Notes: a model not told the origin generated them from the letters alone. DNA of 64,000 nt from Brevinema_A sp051649605 (GCA_051649605.1 JBOFHK010000010.1:17919-81918), one strand, 5' to 3'. Positions 8,599-17,905 are shown, counted from the first letter of the stretch. Translations and numbers: made by a program.

Positions 8599-10326
8599 TC
8601 ATTTGGATAAAAGATGTCTATAATTACTACCTTTATATTCAAAACGTTTGATTTTTCGTGTAGAATTTTTATGAAGCTCATCTTTTTGAATAGCAAAAGC
8701 GCGGATTTTTTGATAGGTTTGTAGATTATTATTAACCGAACGAATATGGGTATTAATTAATTCCTTAATTTCACTACTATCTGGATCTATGTTTTCCTGT
8801 TCCATTTTTATTACATCCAATACAATCAAAGCACATGGGATTTCACTCAAATTACCATCTGATTCGGTAACTCCGATTACAATAGACTCAAGAATGTGAG
8901 GATGGTTATTGATTTGTTCTTCGATTTCTTCGGGATAGACATTTTTCCCCCCGCCAGTAACAATAATATTTTTATAACGTCCTGTAATATAGAGATACTC
9001 CTTACCTTTTTTTGATAAGATATAGCCCATATCACCTGTTTTTAGCCAGCCATCCTCTGTCATTACTGCAGCAGTTGCCTCAGGATTGTTGTAGTAACCT
9101 TGCATGACATTTTCTCCGAACACACAGATTTCACCAATCCCATCAAGACCAGGATCAAGAATTTTCCAAGAGACTTTCGGAATCACATTCCCTACTGATT
9201 TATTATCAATAAATCCAATCGGATCTCCCACAGAAATCACAGGGGAAGCTTCAGTCAATCCGTACCCATTAGATAAATTAAATCCTAGTATCGCATAGCC
9301 TTTAGCTGTCTGAAGTGCTAATGGAGCAGCTCCAGAGATCATAAATTTTACAGTATGGAGACCTGCCTTTTTGCGTAAAAATGCAAATAATTTTTTTCCA
9401 ATATGATGTCCACCAGTTAGAAAGTAGCCTAATTCCGATATTTTAAGTAGAAGTTGAATAATTTGCTTGAGAGGTACTTTTAAAGTAGAAAGATTTCGAT
9501 GAATACCTTCTAAAATTTTGGCATATAGAGTAGGAATCCCAATCATAATCGTTACTTCTGTCGTTTTAACAGCATCAATTAAACGATTAGGTTTGATTGA
9601 ATCAGCATAAGTAATCCCTGCACCAACAGCTAACATGGTGAGTTCGACCGAAAACTGAAAAGTATGGTGTAAAGGAAGAACACTTAAGGCTATATCTTGT
9701 TCGTTAAGGCATGCTGCCTGCCAAAGATTATTTGCTTGTTGCATGAAGTTGCTATTACTGAGCATCACTGCTTTTGGAGATCCCGTCGTCCCAGAAGTAT
9801 AGATCAACGAAGCTAAATCTGAACGTTTTAGCTCTTGTTTTTGCAGAGATTTTTTAGCTTTATATCGAAAAATTGTAGGGAAAGTGGTAATATTAGTAGT
9901 ATGGTCGATTGAGGGATGACTGTCAAAAATAATCCACTCCTTAATCAGTACCATAATCTCAGGATCTTCTTTAAGTTTGTCATAAACCCCTAAAGAAACA
10001 CCCATCATTTCGACTCCAGAACTTTTAATAAGATTTCTTACCTCTTCTATGGAAAGCATCATATCAAAGGGAACAGCTATAATTCCATTATATACAATCC
10101 CAAAATACATCATCATCCATTCAGGACGGTTTTCGGACATCAGGGCAATTTTATCGCCTTTATTCATTCCTTTTTCTTGTTGTAGATAACAAGCAATAGA
10201 TTGTATATTGTCGTATAGAATTTTATAACTTGTAGATATATAACGTTCACCATCAAACATACGACTGTAGATATTATTATTCCTATATTCAAAAGAATCC
10301 ACTAAATGTTGAAAATTCAAATACAT
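8599..10326 (-). CDS. Long-chain acyl-CoA synthetase / AMP-dependent ligase
   Basis: A 575-residue member of the ANL superfamily that activates a carboxylic acid with ATP to an acyl-AMP and then transfers it to CoA. Visible motifs are A3 (LIYTSGTTGSPKAVMLS, about residue 175), NGYGLTEASPVIS, the hinge motif WLKTGDMG, GRYKNIIVTGGGKNVYPEEIE and the C-terminal lysine in NSTRKIKRFEY. The architecture fits FadD-like enzymes of spirochaetes, which scavenge host fatty acids. The start ATG follows AAGGAGAG. It seems monocistronic. Chain-length preference cannot be read from the sequence. Confidence 0.9.
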   Translation of the reverse strand: MYLNFQHLVDSFEYRNNNIYSRMFDGERYISTSYKILYDNIQSIACYLQQEKGMNKGDKIALMSENRPEWMMMYFGIVYNGIIAVPFDMMLSIEEVRNLIKSSGVEMMGVSLGVYDKLKEDPEIMVLIKEWIIFDSHPSIDHTTNITTFPTIFRYKAKKSLQKQELKRSDLASLIYTSGTTGSPKAVMLSNSNFMQQANNLWQAACLNEQDIALSVLPLHHTFQFSVELTMLAVGAGITYADSIKPNRLIDAVKTTEVTIMIGIPTLYAKILEGIHRNLSTLKVPLKQIIQLLLKISELGYFLTGGHHIGKKLFAFLRKKAGLHTVKFMISGAAPLALQTAKGYAILGFNLSNGYGLTEASPVISVGDPIGFIDNKSVGNVIPKVSWKILDPGLDGIGEICVFGENVMQGYYNNPEATAAVMTEDGWLKTGDMGYILSKKGKEYLYITGRYKNIIVTGGGKNVYPEEIEEQINNHPHILESIVIGVTESDGNLSEIPCALIVLDVIKMEQENIDPDSSEIKELINTHIRSVNNNLQTYQKIRAFAIQKDELHKNSTRKIKRFEYKGSNYRHLLSK

Positions 10327-10405
10327 AGATCTCTCCTTAACTATTAGCTAGTATTTATAGTATACCATAGTTCCGCTAAAATCTCAATAAGTCTCTCTAT
10401 TTGAT

Positions 10406-10771
10406 CTAATCACTCTGTTTAGGGGTAAATGTTACTTGTATGGACGGATCTTTATTAATTTCGTTGGAATACAAAAAAGGACCATAGCGTATTAATAACG
10501 ATGATTCTAAACTGTAAAGATACCATTTTATCGGCGGAAACTCAATGCTTGATGTATAGACACCACAAGCAGTAGTTTGAGAAAATACATAGTTATGGAT
10601 TATTTGATCAGAATAGCTAATTTTTGTTCCCATAGGGTCAAAAATTACTTCCTGAGGGCACCAAGTAGTATGCTTTACAGATCTGAGCCACTCTCTTTCG
10701 ATATTATTAATAGAATCTTCCGCAGCAGAACAGGCAGTAAATATAATCGTAAGCATCAGTATCTTTTTCAT
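10406..10771 (-). CDS. Small lipoprotein of unknown function
   Basis: A 121-residue protein with a lipoprotein signal peptide ending at FTAC (Cys14), so it should be lipidated and membrane-anchored. The mature part starts with a helix (EREWLRSVKHTTW) and continues with alternating beta-type sequence, two further cysteines and many aromatic residues. The opening WL(R/Q)-x4-W pattern resembles that of the lipoprotein at 46050, possibly a shared lipocalin-like fold. GGAGG precedes the ATG. No known family was recognised. Confidence 0.65.
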   Translation of the reverse strand: MKKILMLTIIFTACSAAEDSINNIEREWLRSVKHTTWCPQEVIFDPMGTKISYSDQIIHNYVFSQTTACGVYTSSIEFPPIKWYLYSLESSLLIRYGPFLYSNEINKDPSIQVTFTPKQSD

Positions 10772-10921
10772 TGAGCCTCCAAGTAATCTTTATCAAAAGA
10801 TACTAAAGAATCTATCATAAATCAAAATACGGTCATAGCACATCAAGACCAATACTTTGATTGACAATCTCTTTATTCTTTAGTACAATATATCATATAT
10901 TTATATAAGATGAAGGATTTT

Positions 10922-12283
10922 ATGCCAAATTACAAAGCATTAACAAAAAGAATTACTCCTCTTGTACTTGGAATCGGTATTCCAGCGAGCTTAAGGTCTT
11001 TATCTCAATACATCCAACAGATTATTGACACCATGTATATTGGACAATACAATAGCGAGAGTCTTCTTGCGATTTCTTCTGTTATTATTCCTTTTTGGAT
11101 GTTTGAATCTATTTGGATAGGGATTACAGCATCAACCACTGTCATGATTGCCCAACGAATTGGGGCAAAACAAAATCTCTCCGCAACTAAAACTGCTCAG
11201 ATGACTTTTATTTTGGGAGCGATTCTTTCTCTATGCTATTTTATTTTTTGGCAGAATATGAGTGGACAAGTTGCACAATTCATGAATCTCAGTGGTACAC
11301 CTGCTAGCTATGCCGTTAGCTATATCAAAACAGTATCATTTTTATATTTGTTTCGCTTTGTGGGGATCGGAGCACCTGGTTCTATCTTGGAAGCTCTTGG
11401 AAACACCAAAATGGTTATGTGGGCTACACTTGCTCAAAGCATTACTAATATTCTACTCGATCCTTTATTAATTTGGGGTTGGGGATCTATTCCGGAATTA
11501 GGAATAAAAGGTGCTGCTATTGCTACTGTCTGTGCTGAGGCTGTTGCTTTTTTAATCCTCAGTAGCTATTTTTGGAAACATAATTATTTGAAATTAAAAC
11601 ATACCTCTATTTTTCCTTTACAATTTAATGGGTTCGAACGTTTCAAACTAGGAATACCAATTACTGTAGAAGTTATGATTTGGAGTCTATCTACTTCTAC
11701 CATTATTTCGATGATGAATTTCGTTTACCCTCTCGGTGGTGCAATTTTTAATGTAGGATTTTTACTCAGTGATATGTGTTACCGTCTTCTATATGGATTT
11801 GATATTGCCAATATGTCCCTTATGGGGCGATCCTTCGGGGCAAAACGCCGTGATCGAATGATCGCAACCCTCAGAGCCGTAACCAAAACAAAATGGATTA
11901 CAGGGATAGGAATTTTAATTACAGTATATATTTTCCGTTATGGTATTGTACGGTTATTTTCAAATGATACGATTATTATCCAGACGACTTTAGACAATTT
12001 TACCTGGATTTTAGCAATTGCTTTAGTAACCTTATCCGTCGGTATTAATATGAGCACTCTCAATAGCATGGGATATGCCCGATATTGCCTTTACGTTAGT
12101 ATGTTTGCCATCCCTCTTCGGGTATTATTATCTTATTGGGTATTATATCATACTAATATTGGCATTATAGGAATTTGGGCGGCAACTATTGTAGAAGAAG
12201 TCCTAAGAATCTATCTCACCTATATTATCAGAAACCGTATGCTAGAAAAATATTGGAATATATGGAAAAGTAGCCATCCGTGA
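10922..12283 (+). CDS. MATE-family multidrug/cation antiporter
   Basis: A 453-residue, roughly 12-span inner-membrane protein of the MATE (DinF/NorM) family, exporting cationic compounds in exchange for Na+ or H+. Characteristic parts are the N-terminal IGIPASLRSLSQYIQQIIDTM, the GIGAPGSILEALGNTKM region with its Gly/Asn pattern, and the internal repeat beginning LGIPITVEVMIWSL near residue 245. ATG at 10910 is possible, but ATG at 10922 has AAGGA at a suitable distance and is preferred. It is monocistronic, ending in a shared terminator at 12379. Confidence 0.9.
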   Translation: MPNYKALTKRITPLVLGIGIPASLRSLSQYIQQIIDTMYIGQYNSESLLAISSVIIPFWMFESIWIGITASTTVMIAQRIGAKQNLSATKTAQMTFILGAILSLCYFIFWQNMSGQVAQFMNLSGTPASYAVSYIKTVSFLYLFRFVGIGAPGSILEALGNTKMVMWATLAQSITNILLDPLLIWGWGSIPELGIKGAAIATVCAEAVAFLILSSYFWKHNYLKLKHTSIFPLQFNGFERFKLGIPITVEVMIWSLSTSTIISMMNFVYPLGGAIFNVGFLLSDMCYRLLYGFDIANMSLMGRSFGAKRRDRMIATLRAVTKTKWITGIGILITVYIFRYGIVRLFSNDTIIIQTTLDNFTWILAIALVTLSVGINMSTLNSMGYARYCLYVSMFAIPLRVLLSYWVLYHTNIGIIGIWAATIVEEVLRIYLTYIIRNRMLEKYWNIWKSSHP

Positions 12284-12378
12284 TTAAAATCTTCAATAGT
12301 AATTACTATATTCTCACTCATCTAGAGAGTTTTAATCTATTTTTACTAAATTTATCTCCAAGCTACCAACTATTAATT

Positions 12379-12409
12379 AAAAAAGCTCCCTTATTTAGGG
12401 AGCTTTTTT
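12379..12409. terminator. Bidirectional terminator after ptsH and the MATE gene
   Basis: A 12-base perfect stem, AAAAAAGCTCCC (12379-12390) with GGGAGCTTTTTT (12398-12409), has a seven-base loop. It ends the leftward nag-pts operon just after the ptsH stop and can also stop transcription from the MATE gene. Confidence 0.9.
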
Positions 12410-12411
12410 AA

Positions 12412-12675
12412 TTAGTCTTTTAGATTGGCAAAAAATTGGATGAGATCGGTACCAATTTTTTCTTCATCACCGCCGTTGATATATACGGTAAGAGTATCTC
12501 CCTTTTTAACACCAAGAGACATAACCTGTAACAAAGAATTTGCTTTAATTTTTTTGTCTCCCTTTTCCAATTCAACGGTAACACCTTCTAGGGATTTGAC
12601 AAGTTTAACCAATTCATTCCCTGGTCGGGTATGAAGACCTGTGTCATTTGAAATAGTAATATTTACTGTATGCAT
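12412..12675 (-). CDS. ptsH: Phosphocarrier protein HPr
   Basis: An 87-residue HPr. His15 in GLHTRPG is the residue phosphorylated by enzyme I; the usual motif is GLHARPA, so two neighbours of the active site are changed (Ala16 to Thr and Ala19-type position to Gly). A serine in the KANSLLQVM segment (residue 47) matches the regulatory serine phosphorylated by HPr kinase in other bacteria, but no hprK is in the window. It is the last gene of a leftward operon after ptsI (25 bases gap) and is followed by a strong terminator. It carries phosphate to PTS EIIA domains such as the one at 17426. Confidence 0.95.
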   Translation of the reverse strand: MHTVNITISNDTGLHTRPGNELVKLVKSLEGVTVELEKGDKKIKANSLLQVMSLGVKKGDTLTVYINGGDEEKIGTDLIQFFANLKD

Positions 12676-12700
12676 AAATTACTCCTTATATATAATAGCA

Positions 12701-14440
12701 TTAACGACTTAGAATTTTGTCAACTGTTTTTTTTAAAAAACTTTGGATTTCTGATCCTGTCCCCAAAGAAAGGACTTTTTGAGCAATTTCTTTAGCTTCT
12801 GTTAGTGTAGATGCTCGGATCACTTCTTTAACTTTAGGTATACTCATCGCACTCATACTGAGTTCTTTTACCCCAATTCCTAATAAGAATAGCGTTGCTA
12901 AGGGATTACCTCCTAATTCTCCACAGACACCCACCCAAACGCCTTTGGCATTAGCTGCTGCTGTAGCCTGTGCCATCAAACGTAATACCGAAGGATGAAA
13001 CGAATCGTATAAACTCACAATATGGGGATTTCCACGATCCACAGCAAGTGTGTATTGGGTCAGATCATTTGTTCCATAACTAAAAAAATCAACAATTTCT
13101 GCTAATTCATTTGCCATCATTGCAGCAGCTGGTGTTTCGATCATAACACCTCGTTGAATATTCGGATCAAATGGGATACCTTCTACTGTTAATTCGTGCT
13201 TACATTCTTCTAAAATTTCGTTGGCTTTTTTTACTTCTTCTACAGAAATTACCATAGGATACATAATACCAGCTTTTCCATAAACTGAAGCTCTTAAAAT
13301 AGCTCTCAATTGTGTTTTAAAAATATCGGTTTTATCTAAACAAATCCGTAGTGCTCTCCACCCTAAAAAAGGATTCAATTCGTGGGGAAAGGCAAAATAG
13401 TTCAAACTTTTATCTCCCCCAATATCCAAAGTACGGATAATCACTAAATCTTTATCAAAAGCTCGAATAACATTAGCATAGGCAATTTCTTGTTCTTCTT
13501 CGGAAGGCCAGTTAGATCGATCCATATATAAAAACTCACTACGGTATAACCCGATACCTTTAGCCCCTTGTTCCAGAGCAGGTTTTGCATCAATATCTGT
13601 TCCCACATTGGCACACAGTTCGATGATTGTACCGTCTTTCATCACCGCAGGAAGCTCTTTTAAAGTAGCCAAACGTTTAAGCTCTTGTTGGTGTGCTTGA
13701 AGTTTTTTATTATAAAAAGTTTTTTGTTCGGTATTAGGATCAATAACAATATCACCCACTGTTGCATCCAAAATAATTTCTTGACCATTTTGAACTTGTG
13801 AAAGAACATTAGTTGCTCCTACGATTGCAGGAATAACTAAAGTGCGCGACATAATTGCAACGTGGGATGTTGAGCCACCTTCTACCGTAACAAAACCCAA
13901 AACTTTTGAACGATCCATCTGAGCCGTATCAGAAGGAGCAAGATCAAAAGTAACTACAATAGATGGTTCTTTAATATCGGAAATCCTAGGAATAGGAATC
14001 CCTAAAACATTAGAAATTAAACGGCGGAAAATATCTTTCATATCTGCTGCACGTTCTCGCATGTAAGGGTCTTCCATCGCTCCAAACATAGCAACATATT
14101 GATCTCCGACAACCTGTATCGCTTTATCAGCACTATAGAGCTCATCTTTGATAAGAGCAATAACTTCTTCTTCCATACCCTCATCTAATAAAATCTCTAA
14201 ATGTCCGTCAAAAATTGCAGCTTCTTCTTCACCGATATTTTTTCGTGTCATTTCTTTAATATCTTCTAATTGTTCTTGAGCACTAGTTCTTCCTTGATAG
14301 AACAGAGCTATTTCTGATTCTATCTGTGCTTCATGAATGAGCTTCTCATTAATAATAATTTCTGGTTGGGTAAAAATAAAAGCCTTACCTAATACGACTC
14401 CAGGACATGCTGAAACTCCGGTAATAATATTTGACGGCAT
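12701..14440 (-). CDS. ptsI: PTS enzyme I (phosphoenolpyruvate-protein phosphotransferase)
   Basis: The 579-residue enzyme I transfers phosphate from PEP to HPr. The phospho-histidine motif GGSTSHVAIMSR lies near residue 190, and the PEP-binding C-terminal barrel shows GIGLYRSEFLYMDR, the E-T-P motif GVMIETPAA, DFFSYGTNDLTQYTLAVDR and the active-site cysteine in VGVCGELGG. All catalytic landmarks are present and the length is normal. It follows the NagB-NagA fusion gene (34 bases gap) and precedes ptsH, linking general PTS function to amino-sugar use in one operon. Confidence 0.97.
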   Translation of the reverse strand: MPSNIITGVSACPGVVLGKAFIFTQPEIIINEKLIHEAQIESEIALFYQGRTSAQEQLEDIKEMTRKNIGEEEAAIFDGHLEILLDEGMEEEVIALIKDELYSADKAIQVVGDQYVAMFGAMEDPYMRERAADMKDIFRRLISNVLGIPIPRISDIKEPSIVVTFDLAPSDTAQMDRSKVLGFVTVEGGSTSHVAIMSRTLVIPAIVGATNVLSQVQNGQEIILDATVGDIVIDPNTEQKTFYNKKLQAHQQELKRLATLKELPAVMKDGTIIELCANVGTDIDAKPALEQGAKGIGLYRSEFLYMDRSNWPSEEEQEIAYANVIRAFDKDLVIIRTLDIGGDKSLNYFAFPHELNPFLGWRALRICLDKTDIFKTQLRAILRASVYGKAGIMYPMVISVEEVKKANEILEECKHELTVEGIPFDPNIQRGVMIETPAAAMMANELAEIVDFFSYGTNDLTQYTLAVDRGNPHIVSLYDSFHPSVLRLMAQATAAANAKGVWVGVCGELGGNPLATLFLLGIGVKELSMSAMSIPKVKEVIRASTLTEAKEIAQKVLSLGTGSEIQSFLKKTVDKILSR

Positions 14441-14474
14441 AAAGGCCTCCTCTGGGGATATATTTTTTTTAATA

Positions 14475-16442
14475 TTACTCTACTTCTTCAAAAGATTGAT
14501 ATTGCCCATTTGTTACCACACCTTGGACAAATAGCTCATCATCTAAAATTGCTAAATCTGCCCGATAACCTTCTTTAATATAGCCATATTCATCATCTTT
14601 TTTAATAGCACGGGCAGGGTACAGGGAAGCCATACGGAATGCTTCTTCTAAAGGAACTTTCACATGATTAACCAAATTCCGAACACAAGTATCCAAAAGA
14701 ACAGCCACCCCGGCCAATGTTCCATCGGCAGCAACACATTTTCCATCTCGGTGATAAATCTTACGTCCACCAAACTCAAATTCTTCAATATCTGTGCCTG
14801 CAGGAGCAGAAGCATCACTTACTAAAAATAAATGATCTCCAAGCGTTTTACATGCAATATCAACAGAAGCATAATTACAGTGAATCCCATCGACAATAAT
14901 TCCCGCATAGATATCTTTACTATCCAATACAGCTCCGACGGCTCCAGGTTCTCGAGAATCAAAAGGTCTCATCGCATTATATAAATGTGTCGCCATTACT
15001 AAACCATGGGGAATTTTTTCTTTAATCTGAGCATGAGTACCGTTGGTATGCCCTATAGATACAATAATACCAGCATCAGTTAGATATTTAATATGTTCAG
15101 CTTCATTTTCTTCGGGAGCTAAGGTAACAATTTTACGAGAAATCTTCACCCCAATCATCGCGTCCAAAATCTCCATAGAAGGTTTTCGAATGTATTTTTC
15201 TTCATGAATACCTTTTTTAATTTTTGAAAGATAAGGCCCTTCAAAATGCCAACAAATAATCCCTAATAATTCTGGGTTTTGAAGATGATTGATTAAATCA
15301 ATCGCTTGTAAAATCCTTTCATCACTTGTTGTAATTAAAGTCGGGGCAAAAGTGGTTGTTCCATGCCTGAGACAAGTTTTGTACATCATCTGAAGCGTGT
15401 CTAAAGAAATATCGTGATTAATATCTGCACCCCCACATCCATTGACTTGGAGATCAATATAACCAGGAATCACAATTTTTCCTTTAAGATCAATTTTGGT
15501 CATCACCGCATCAGGAGAAAGCTCTGTCTCTATACTTTTAATACGATCATTTTCAATGATTACAGCAACATTCTCTAAAAATTTCTCACCATCAAAAAAT
15601 CTACCATTTACTAAGGCATAGTACGCTTTATACAATCCTTTAATCAGTACTTTAGGGTGAATACTTTTGGCTTCTACTTCTTTATGGTAGCGGTATGTTC
15701 GTACTCTAATATCAGCAACCGCCAACTCATCAGCGACAAAGGTAACCTTACGATGAAGTTGCAATGCCGAAGCAGGGTATAAATGATTGATCCCCTCTTC
15801 TAAGCTAAGCTGTAATGCCCGAGATTTGTACGCTCCTTGTGCTAATACCACCACTTCTTTAGAATCTAAAATCGTTCCTATCCCTATTGTTAAGGCACGC
15901 ATCGGAACTAAATTAATATCGCCATCAAAAAACTTTGCATTGGCAACACGGGTTTCAAAAGTTAATTCTTTATCTCGGGTACGAGAATACAGAGAAGAAC
16001 CCGGTTCATTAAATGCAATGTGGGCATCATCACCTAAACCACAGACCCATAAATGTACTCCACCATAAGAGTTTATAAGCTCTTCATAACGACGCCCTTC
16101 TTCTTTGATATTTTCAGCCAAACCATCCAATAAATGAATATTTTTTTGCTGAGCATCAACAAAATTAAAAAAATGAGTATTAATAATCGAATGAAAACTA
16201 TAAATATTAGTCGGATCAATACCTAAGTATTCTCCTGTGTTAAAAAATACCACGTTTTGAAAAGAAAGCACCCCATCCTGATAAAATTGGACAAGACGTT
16301 TGTACATGGGAAGGACAGTTCCTCCACCTGGAATCCCTAAAACAAAAGGTTTACCCTCTGTAGGTACAAAGTCTAGAATTTTTTTTACCACATAATAGGC
16401 GACCCAATCCCCAACATGATCTTCAGTAATAATCAAACGCAT
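14475..16442 (-). CDS. nagA: Fused glucosamine-6-P deaminase-like / N-acetylglucosamine-6-P deacetylase
   Basis: A 655-residue natural fusion. Residues 1-265 are a NagB (glucosamine-6-phosphate isomerase/deaminase) domain starting MRLIITEDHVGDW; residues about 280-655 are a NagA amidohydrolase with HFEGPYL, SIGHTNGTH, ATHLYNAM and LVSDASAPAG, consistent with an intact metal site. The NagB half keeps counterparts of E. coli Asp141, His143 and Glu148 (DDAHIAFNEP, residues 138-147) and of Lys208, but the catalytic Asp72 position is glycine (FNTGEYLG, Gly70). Deamination may therefore be weak, altered or dependent on a partner. ATG at 16442 is chosen over an upstream in-frame TTG because GAGGAT precedes it. 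It sits between a second NagB-like gene and ptsI. Confidence 0.92.
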   Translation of the reverse strand: MRLIITEDHVGDWVAYYVVKKILDFVPTEGKPFVLGIPGGGTVLPMYKRLVQFYQDGVLSFQNVVFFNTGEYLGIDPTNIYSFHSIINTHFFNFVDAQQKNIHLLDGLAENIKEEGRRYEELINSYGGVHLWVCGLGDDAHIAFNEPGSSLYSRTRDKELTFETRVANAKFFDGDINLVPMRALTIGIGTILDSKEVVVLAQGAYKSRALQLSLEEGINHLYPASALQLHRKVTFVADELAVADIRVRTYRYHKEVEAKSIHPKVLIKGLYKAYYALVNGRFFDGEKFLENVAVIIENDRIKSIETELSPDAVMTKIDLKGKIVIPGYIDLQVNGCGGADINHDISLDTLQMMYKTCLRHGTTTFAPTLITTSDERILQAIDLINHLQNPELLGIICWHFEGPYLSKIKKGIHEEKYIRKPSMEILDAMIGVKISRKIVTLAPEENEAEHIKYLTDAGIIVSIGHTNGTHAQIKEKIPHGLVMATHLYNAMRPFDSREPGAVGAVLDSKDIYAGIIVDGIHCNYASVDIACKTLGDHLFLVSDASAPAGTDIEEFEFGGRKIYHRDGKCVAADGTLAGVAVLLDTCVRNLVNHVKVPLEEAFRMASLYPARAIKKDDEYGYIKEGYRADLAILDDELFVQGVVTNGQYQSFEEVE

Positions 16443-16461
16443 ATTTATCCTCGCTAATTGA

Positions 16462-17220
16462 TCAATTTTTATCAATTAAAATAGAAGTTAAAAGCCTTCC
16501 TGAAACCTTATCCACAAAAAATGAAGTGTTAGGATGCATCTGTAAAATAGAAGCAGGATGCATTTCGGAAATAGCCTCTTCCAAACAAGCACGAACAGCA
16601 AAAGCTTTTCTAACTCCATAGACAACTATTAACACTTCTTTTGCTTCAAAAATAGTTGCTACCCCCATTGTTAAAGCTTGAGTAGGAACTTTAGAGGGAT
16701 CATTCTGAAAAAATCGTGCATCAGCTTTTATCGTCTCCGATGTCAAGGTTTTCAACCGTGTACGTGATCGTAAGGAAGAACCAGGTTCGTTAAATGCTAA
16801 TTCACCAGCTTCTCCTAAAGAACCAAGAAAAAAATCCATCCCACCTAATTTGTTAATTTTTTGTTCGTAAGATTCACATTCAAGCTCTAAATCTTCTGCA
16901 TTCCCATTAAAGGTATGGATATTTTGTGCTTGAAGATCAACTTTAGAAAAAAAATCATTTTGAAGACGTTGAAAATAATATTGCCGAGAATATTGAGAAA
17001 ATCCGATAAATTCCCCAGCGTAGAAAACAATCACATTATGGAGAGATACCTTCTTATTTTGAACTTCTTTCGCCAATATTTCGCAGATACTCAGTACCGT
17101 TGCTCCTGTCGACAATCCTAATACAAAATATGGTTTAGAATGTTGATTGATCGTATCAATCAACACCTGAACGGCTTTTTCAATAATTTCTGCACGATTA
17201 GAAAGAATGTTTAGCTTCAT
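16462..17220 (-). CDS. NagB-like protein lacking catalytic residues (probable pseudoenzyme)
   Basis: A 252-residue protein clearly of the glucosamine-6-phosphate deaminase fold (AFNEPGSSLRSRTRLKTLT, FQNDPSKVPTQALTMGV, SILQMHP). Compared with E. coli NagB, three active-site positions are changed: Asp72 is Gly69 (FYAGEFIG), Asp141 is Ala138 and His143 is Glu140 (EAGELAFNEP). Only the Glu148 counterpart (Glu145) and the Lys208 region remain. It is unlikely to deaminate glucosamine-6-phosphate and may be a ligand sensor or a partner subunit of the fusion protein encoded 19 bases downstream. GGAAGG precedes the ATG. It is the first gene of the nag-pts operon. Confidence 0.85.
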   Translation of the reverse strand: MKLNILSNRAEIIEKAVQVLIDTINQHSKPYFVLGLSTGATVLSICEILAKEVQNKKVSLHNVIVFYAGEFIGFSQYSRQYYFQRLQNDFFSKVDLQAQNIHTFNGNAEDLELECESYEQKINKLGGMDFFLGSLGEAGELAFNEPGSSLRSRTRLKTLTSETIKADARFFQNDPSKVPTQALTMGVATIFEAKEVLIVVYGVRKAFAVRACLEEAISEMHPASILQMHPNTSFFVDKVSGRLLTSILIDKN

Positions 17221-17251
17221 TATATCCTTCCTAAAATCTATAATATTATAA

Positions 17252-17279
17252 ATTATAACACATATCTGTTTTTTTACAA
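17252..17279 (-). promoter_or_regulatory. Promoter of the nag-pts operon
   Basis: On the minus strand TTGTAA (17274-17279) and TATAAT (17252-17257) are separated by 16 bases, with TG ahead of the -10 box. It lies about 30 bases upstream of the NagB-like start codon. Confidence 0.65.
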
Positions 17280-17363
17280 CAATAAAAATAAAAAAAAGAG
17301 TTTATTATGAATTTATCCAAAAAAAAGAACATTAATCATTATACCATTTTTATTTTTTAAGAA

Positions 17364-17392
17364 TTGACTAAGTTTTTTAATAGTAGTATAAT
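17364..17392 (+). promoter_or_regulatory. Sigma-70 promoter of the EIIA gene
   Basis: TTGACT (17364-17369), a 17-base spacer and TATAAT (17387-17392) form a near-consensus promoter 33 bases before the start codon, divergent from the nag-pts promoter. Confidence 0.8.
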
Positions 17393-17425
17393 AAATAAAA
17401 AAGAAGAATTTAAAAAGAGGTTCTT

Positions 17426-17905
17426 ATGTTTAATTTATTTAAGAAATCCCCCAAGGAATTGATCATTTACGCACCACTCAGTGGTACGATTCTCCCCCTT
17501 TCCGCTTCACCAGACGAAGCTTTTGCCCAAGGAATGCTTGGAGAAGGACTCTGTATTGATCCTGATGGTGATACAGTATATGCACCTTTCGATGGCACTA
17601 TCGAGATTTTTCACACCTTACATGCTATTGGTTGTAAAAAAACACCTGTAGAAATGATCATCCATATTGGAATGAATACCGTCAACCTCAAAGGGGAAGG
17701 ATTTAAAGCATTAGTACCATTAGAAGGTAAAACCACTACAGGGACACCCTTACTAAATTTTGATCAAGAGCTTCTAAAATCAAAAACTGATTCCTTAATC
17801 ACTCCTATTATTATTATAGACAAACCAGAATCAGCAAAATTAGAACTTCTCAAAACAAGTGGTGCTGTTACGGTAGGAGAGCCTATTATAAAAATTCTAC
17901 TCTAA
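17426..17905 (+). CDS. crr: PTS glucose-type EIIA (Crr-like)
   Basis: A 159-residue soluble EIIA of the glucose family. Both catalytic histidines are present: His66 in HTLHAIG (E. coli His75) and the phosphorylated His80 in MIIHIGMNTVNLKGEGF (E. coli His90); the C-terminal SGAVTVGEPIIKI also matches. It receives phosphate from HPr and passes it to glucose/N-acetylglucosamine-type EIIB domains, and in enterobacteria also regulates metabolism. It is divergent from the nag-pts operon with its own strong promoter and AGAGG before the start. No matching EIIBC of the glucose family is in the window. Its stop is one base from the convergent 483-residue gene. Confidence 0.95.
   Translation: MFNLFKKSPKELIIYAPLSGTILPLSASPDEAFAQGMLGEGLCIDPDGDTVYAPFDGTIEIFHTLHAIGCKKTPVEMIIHIGMNTVNLKGEGFKALVPLEGKTTTGTPLLNFDQELLKSKTDSLITPIIIIDKPESAKLELLKTSGAVTVGEPIIKILL

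Noticed and set aside
15787..16068. Antisense frame of 93 codons within the NagB-NagA gene
   Set aside because: It lies fully opposite a conserved coding region and has no start signals; several similar antisense frames were dropped for the same reason.
14475..16475. Longer start of the NagB-NagA fusion (TTG at 16475)
   Set aside because: It would overlap the upstream gene; ATG at 16442 has a good ribosome binding site and matches the NagB family start MRLI.
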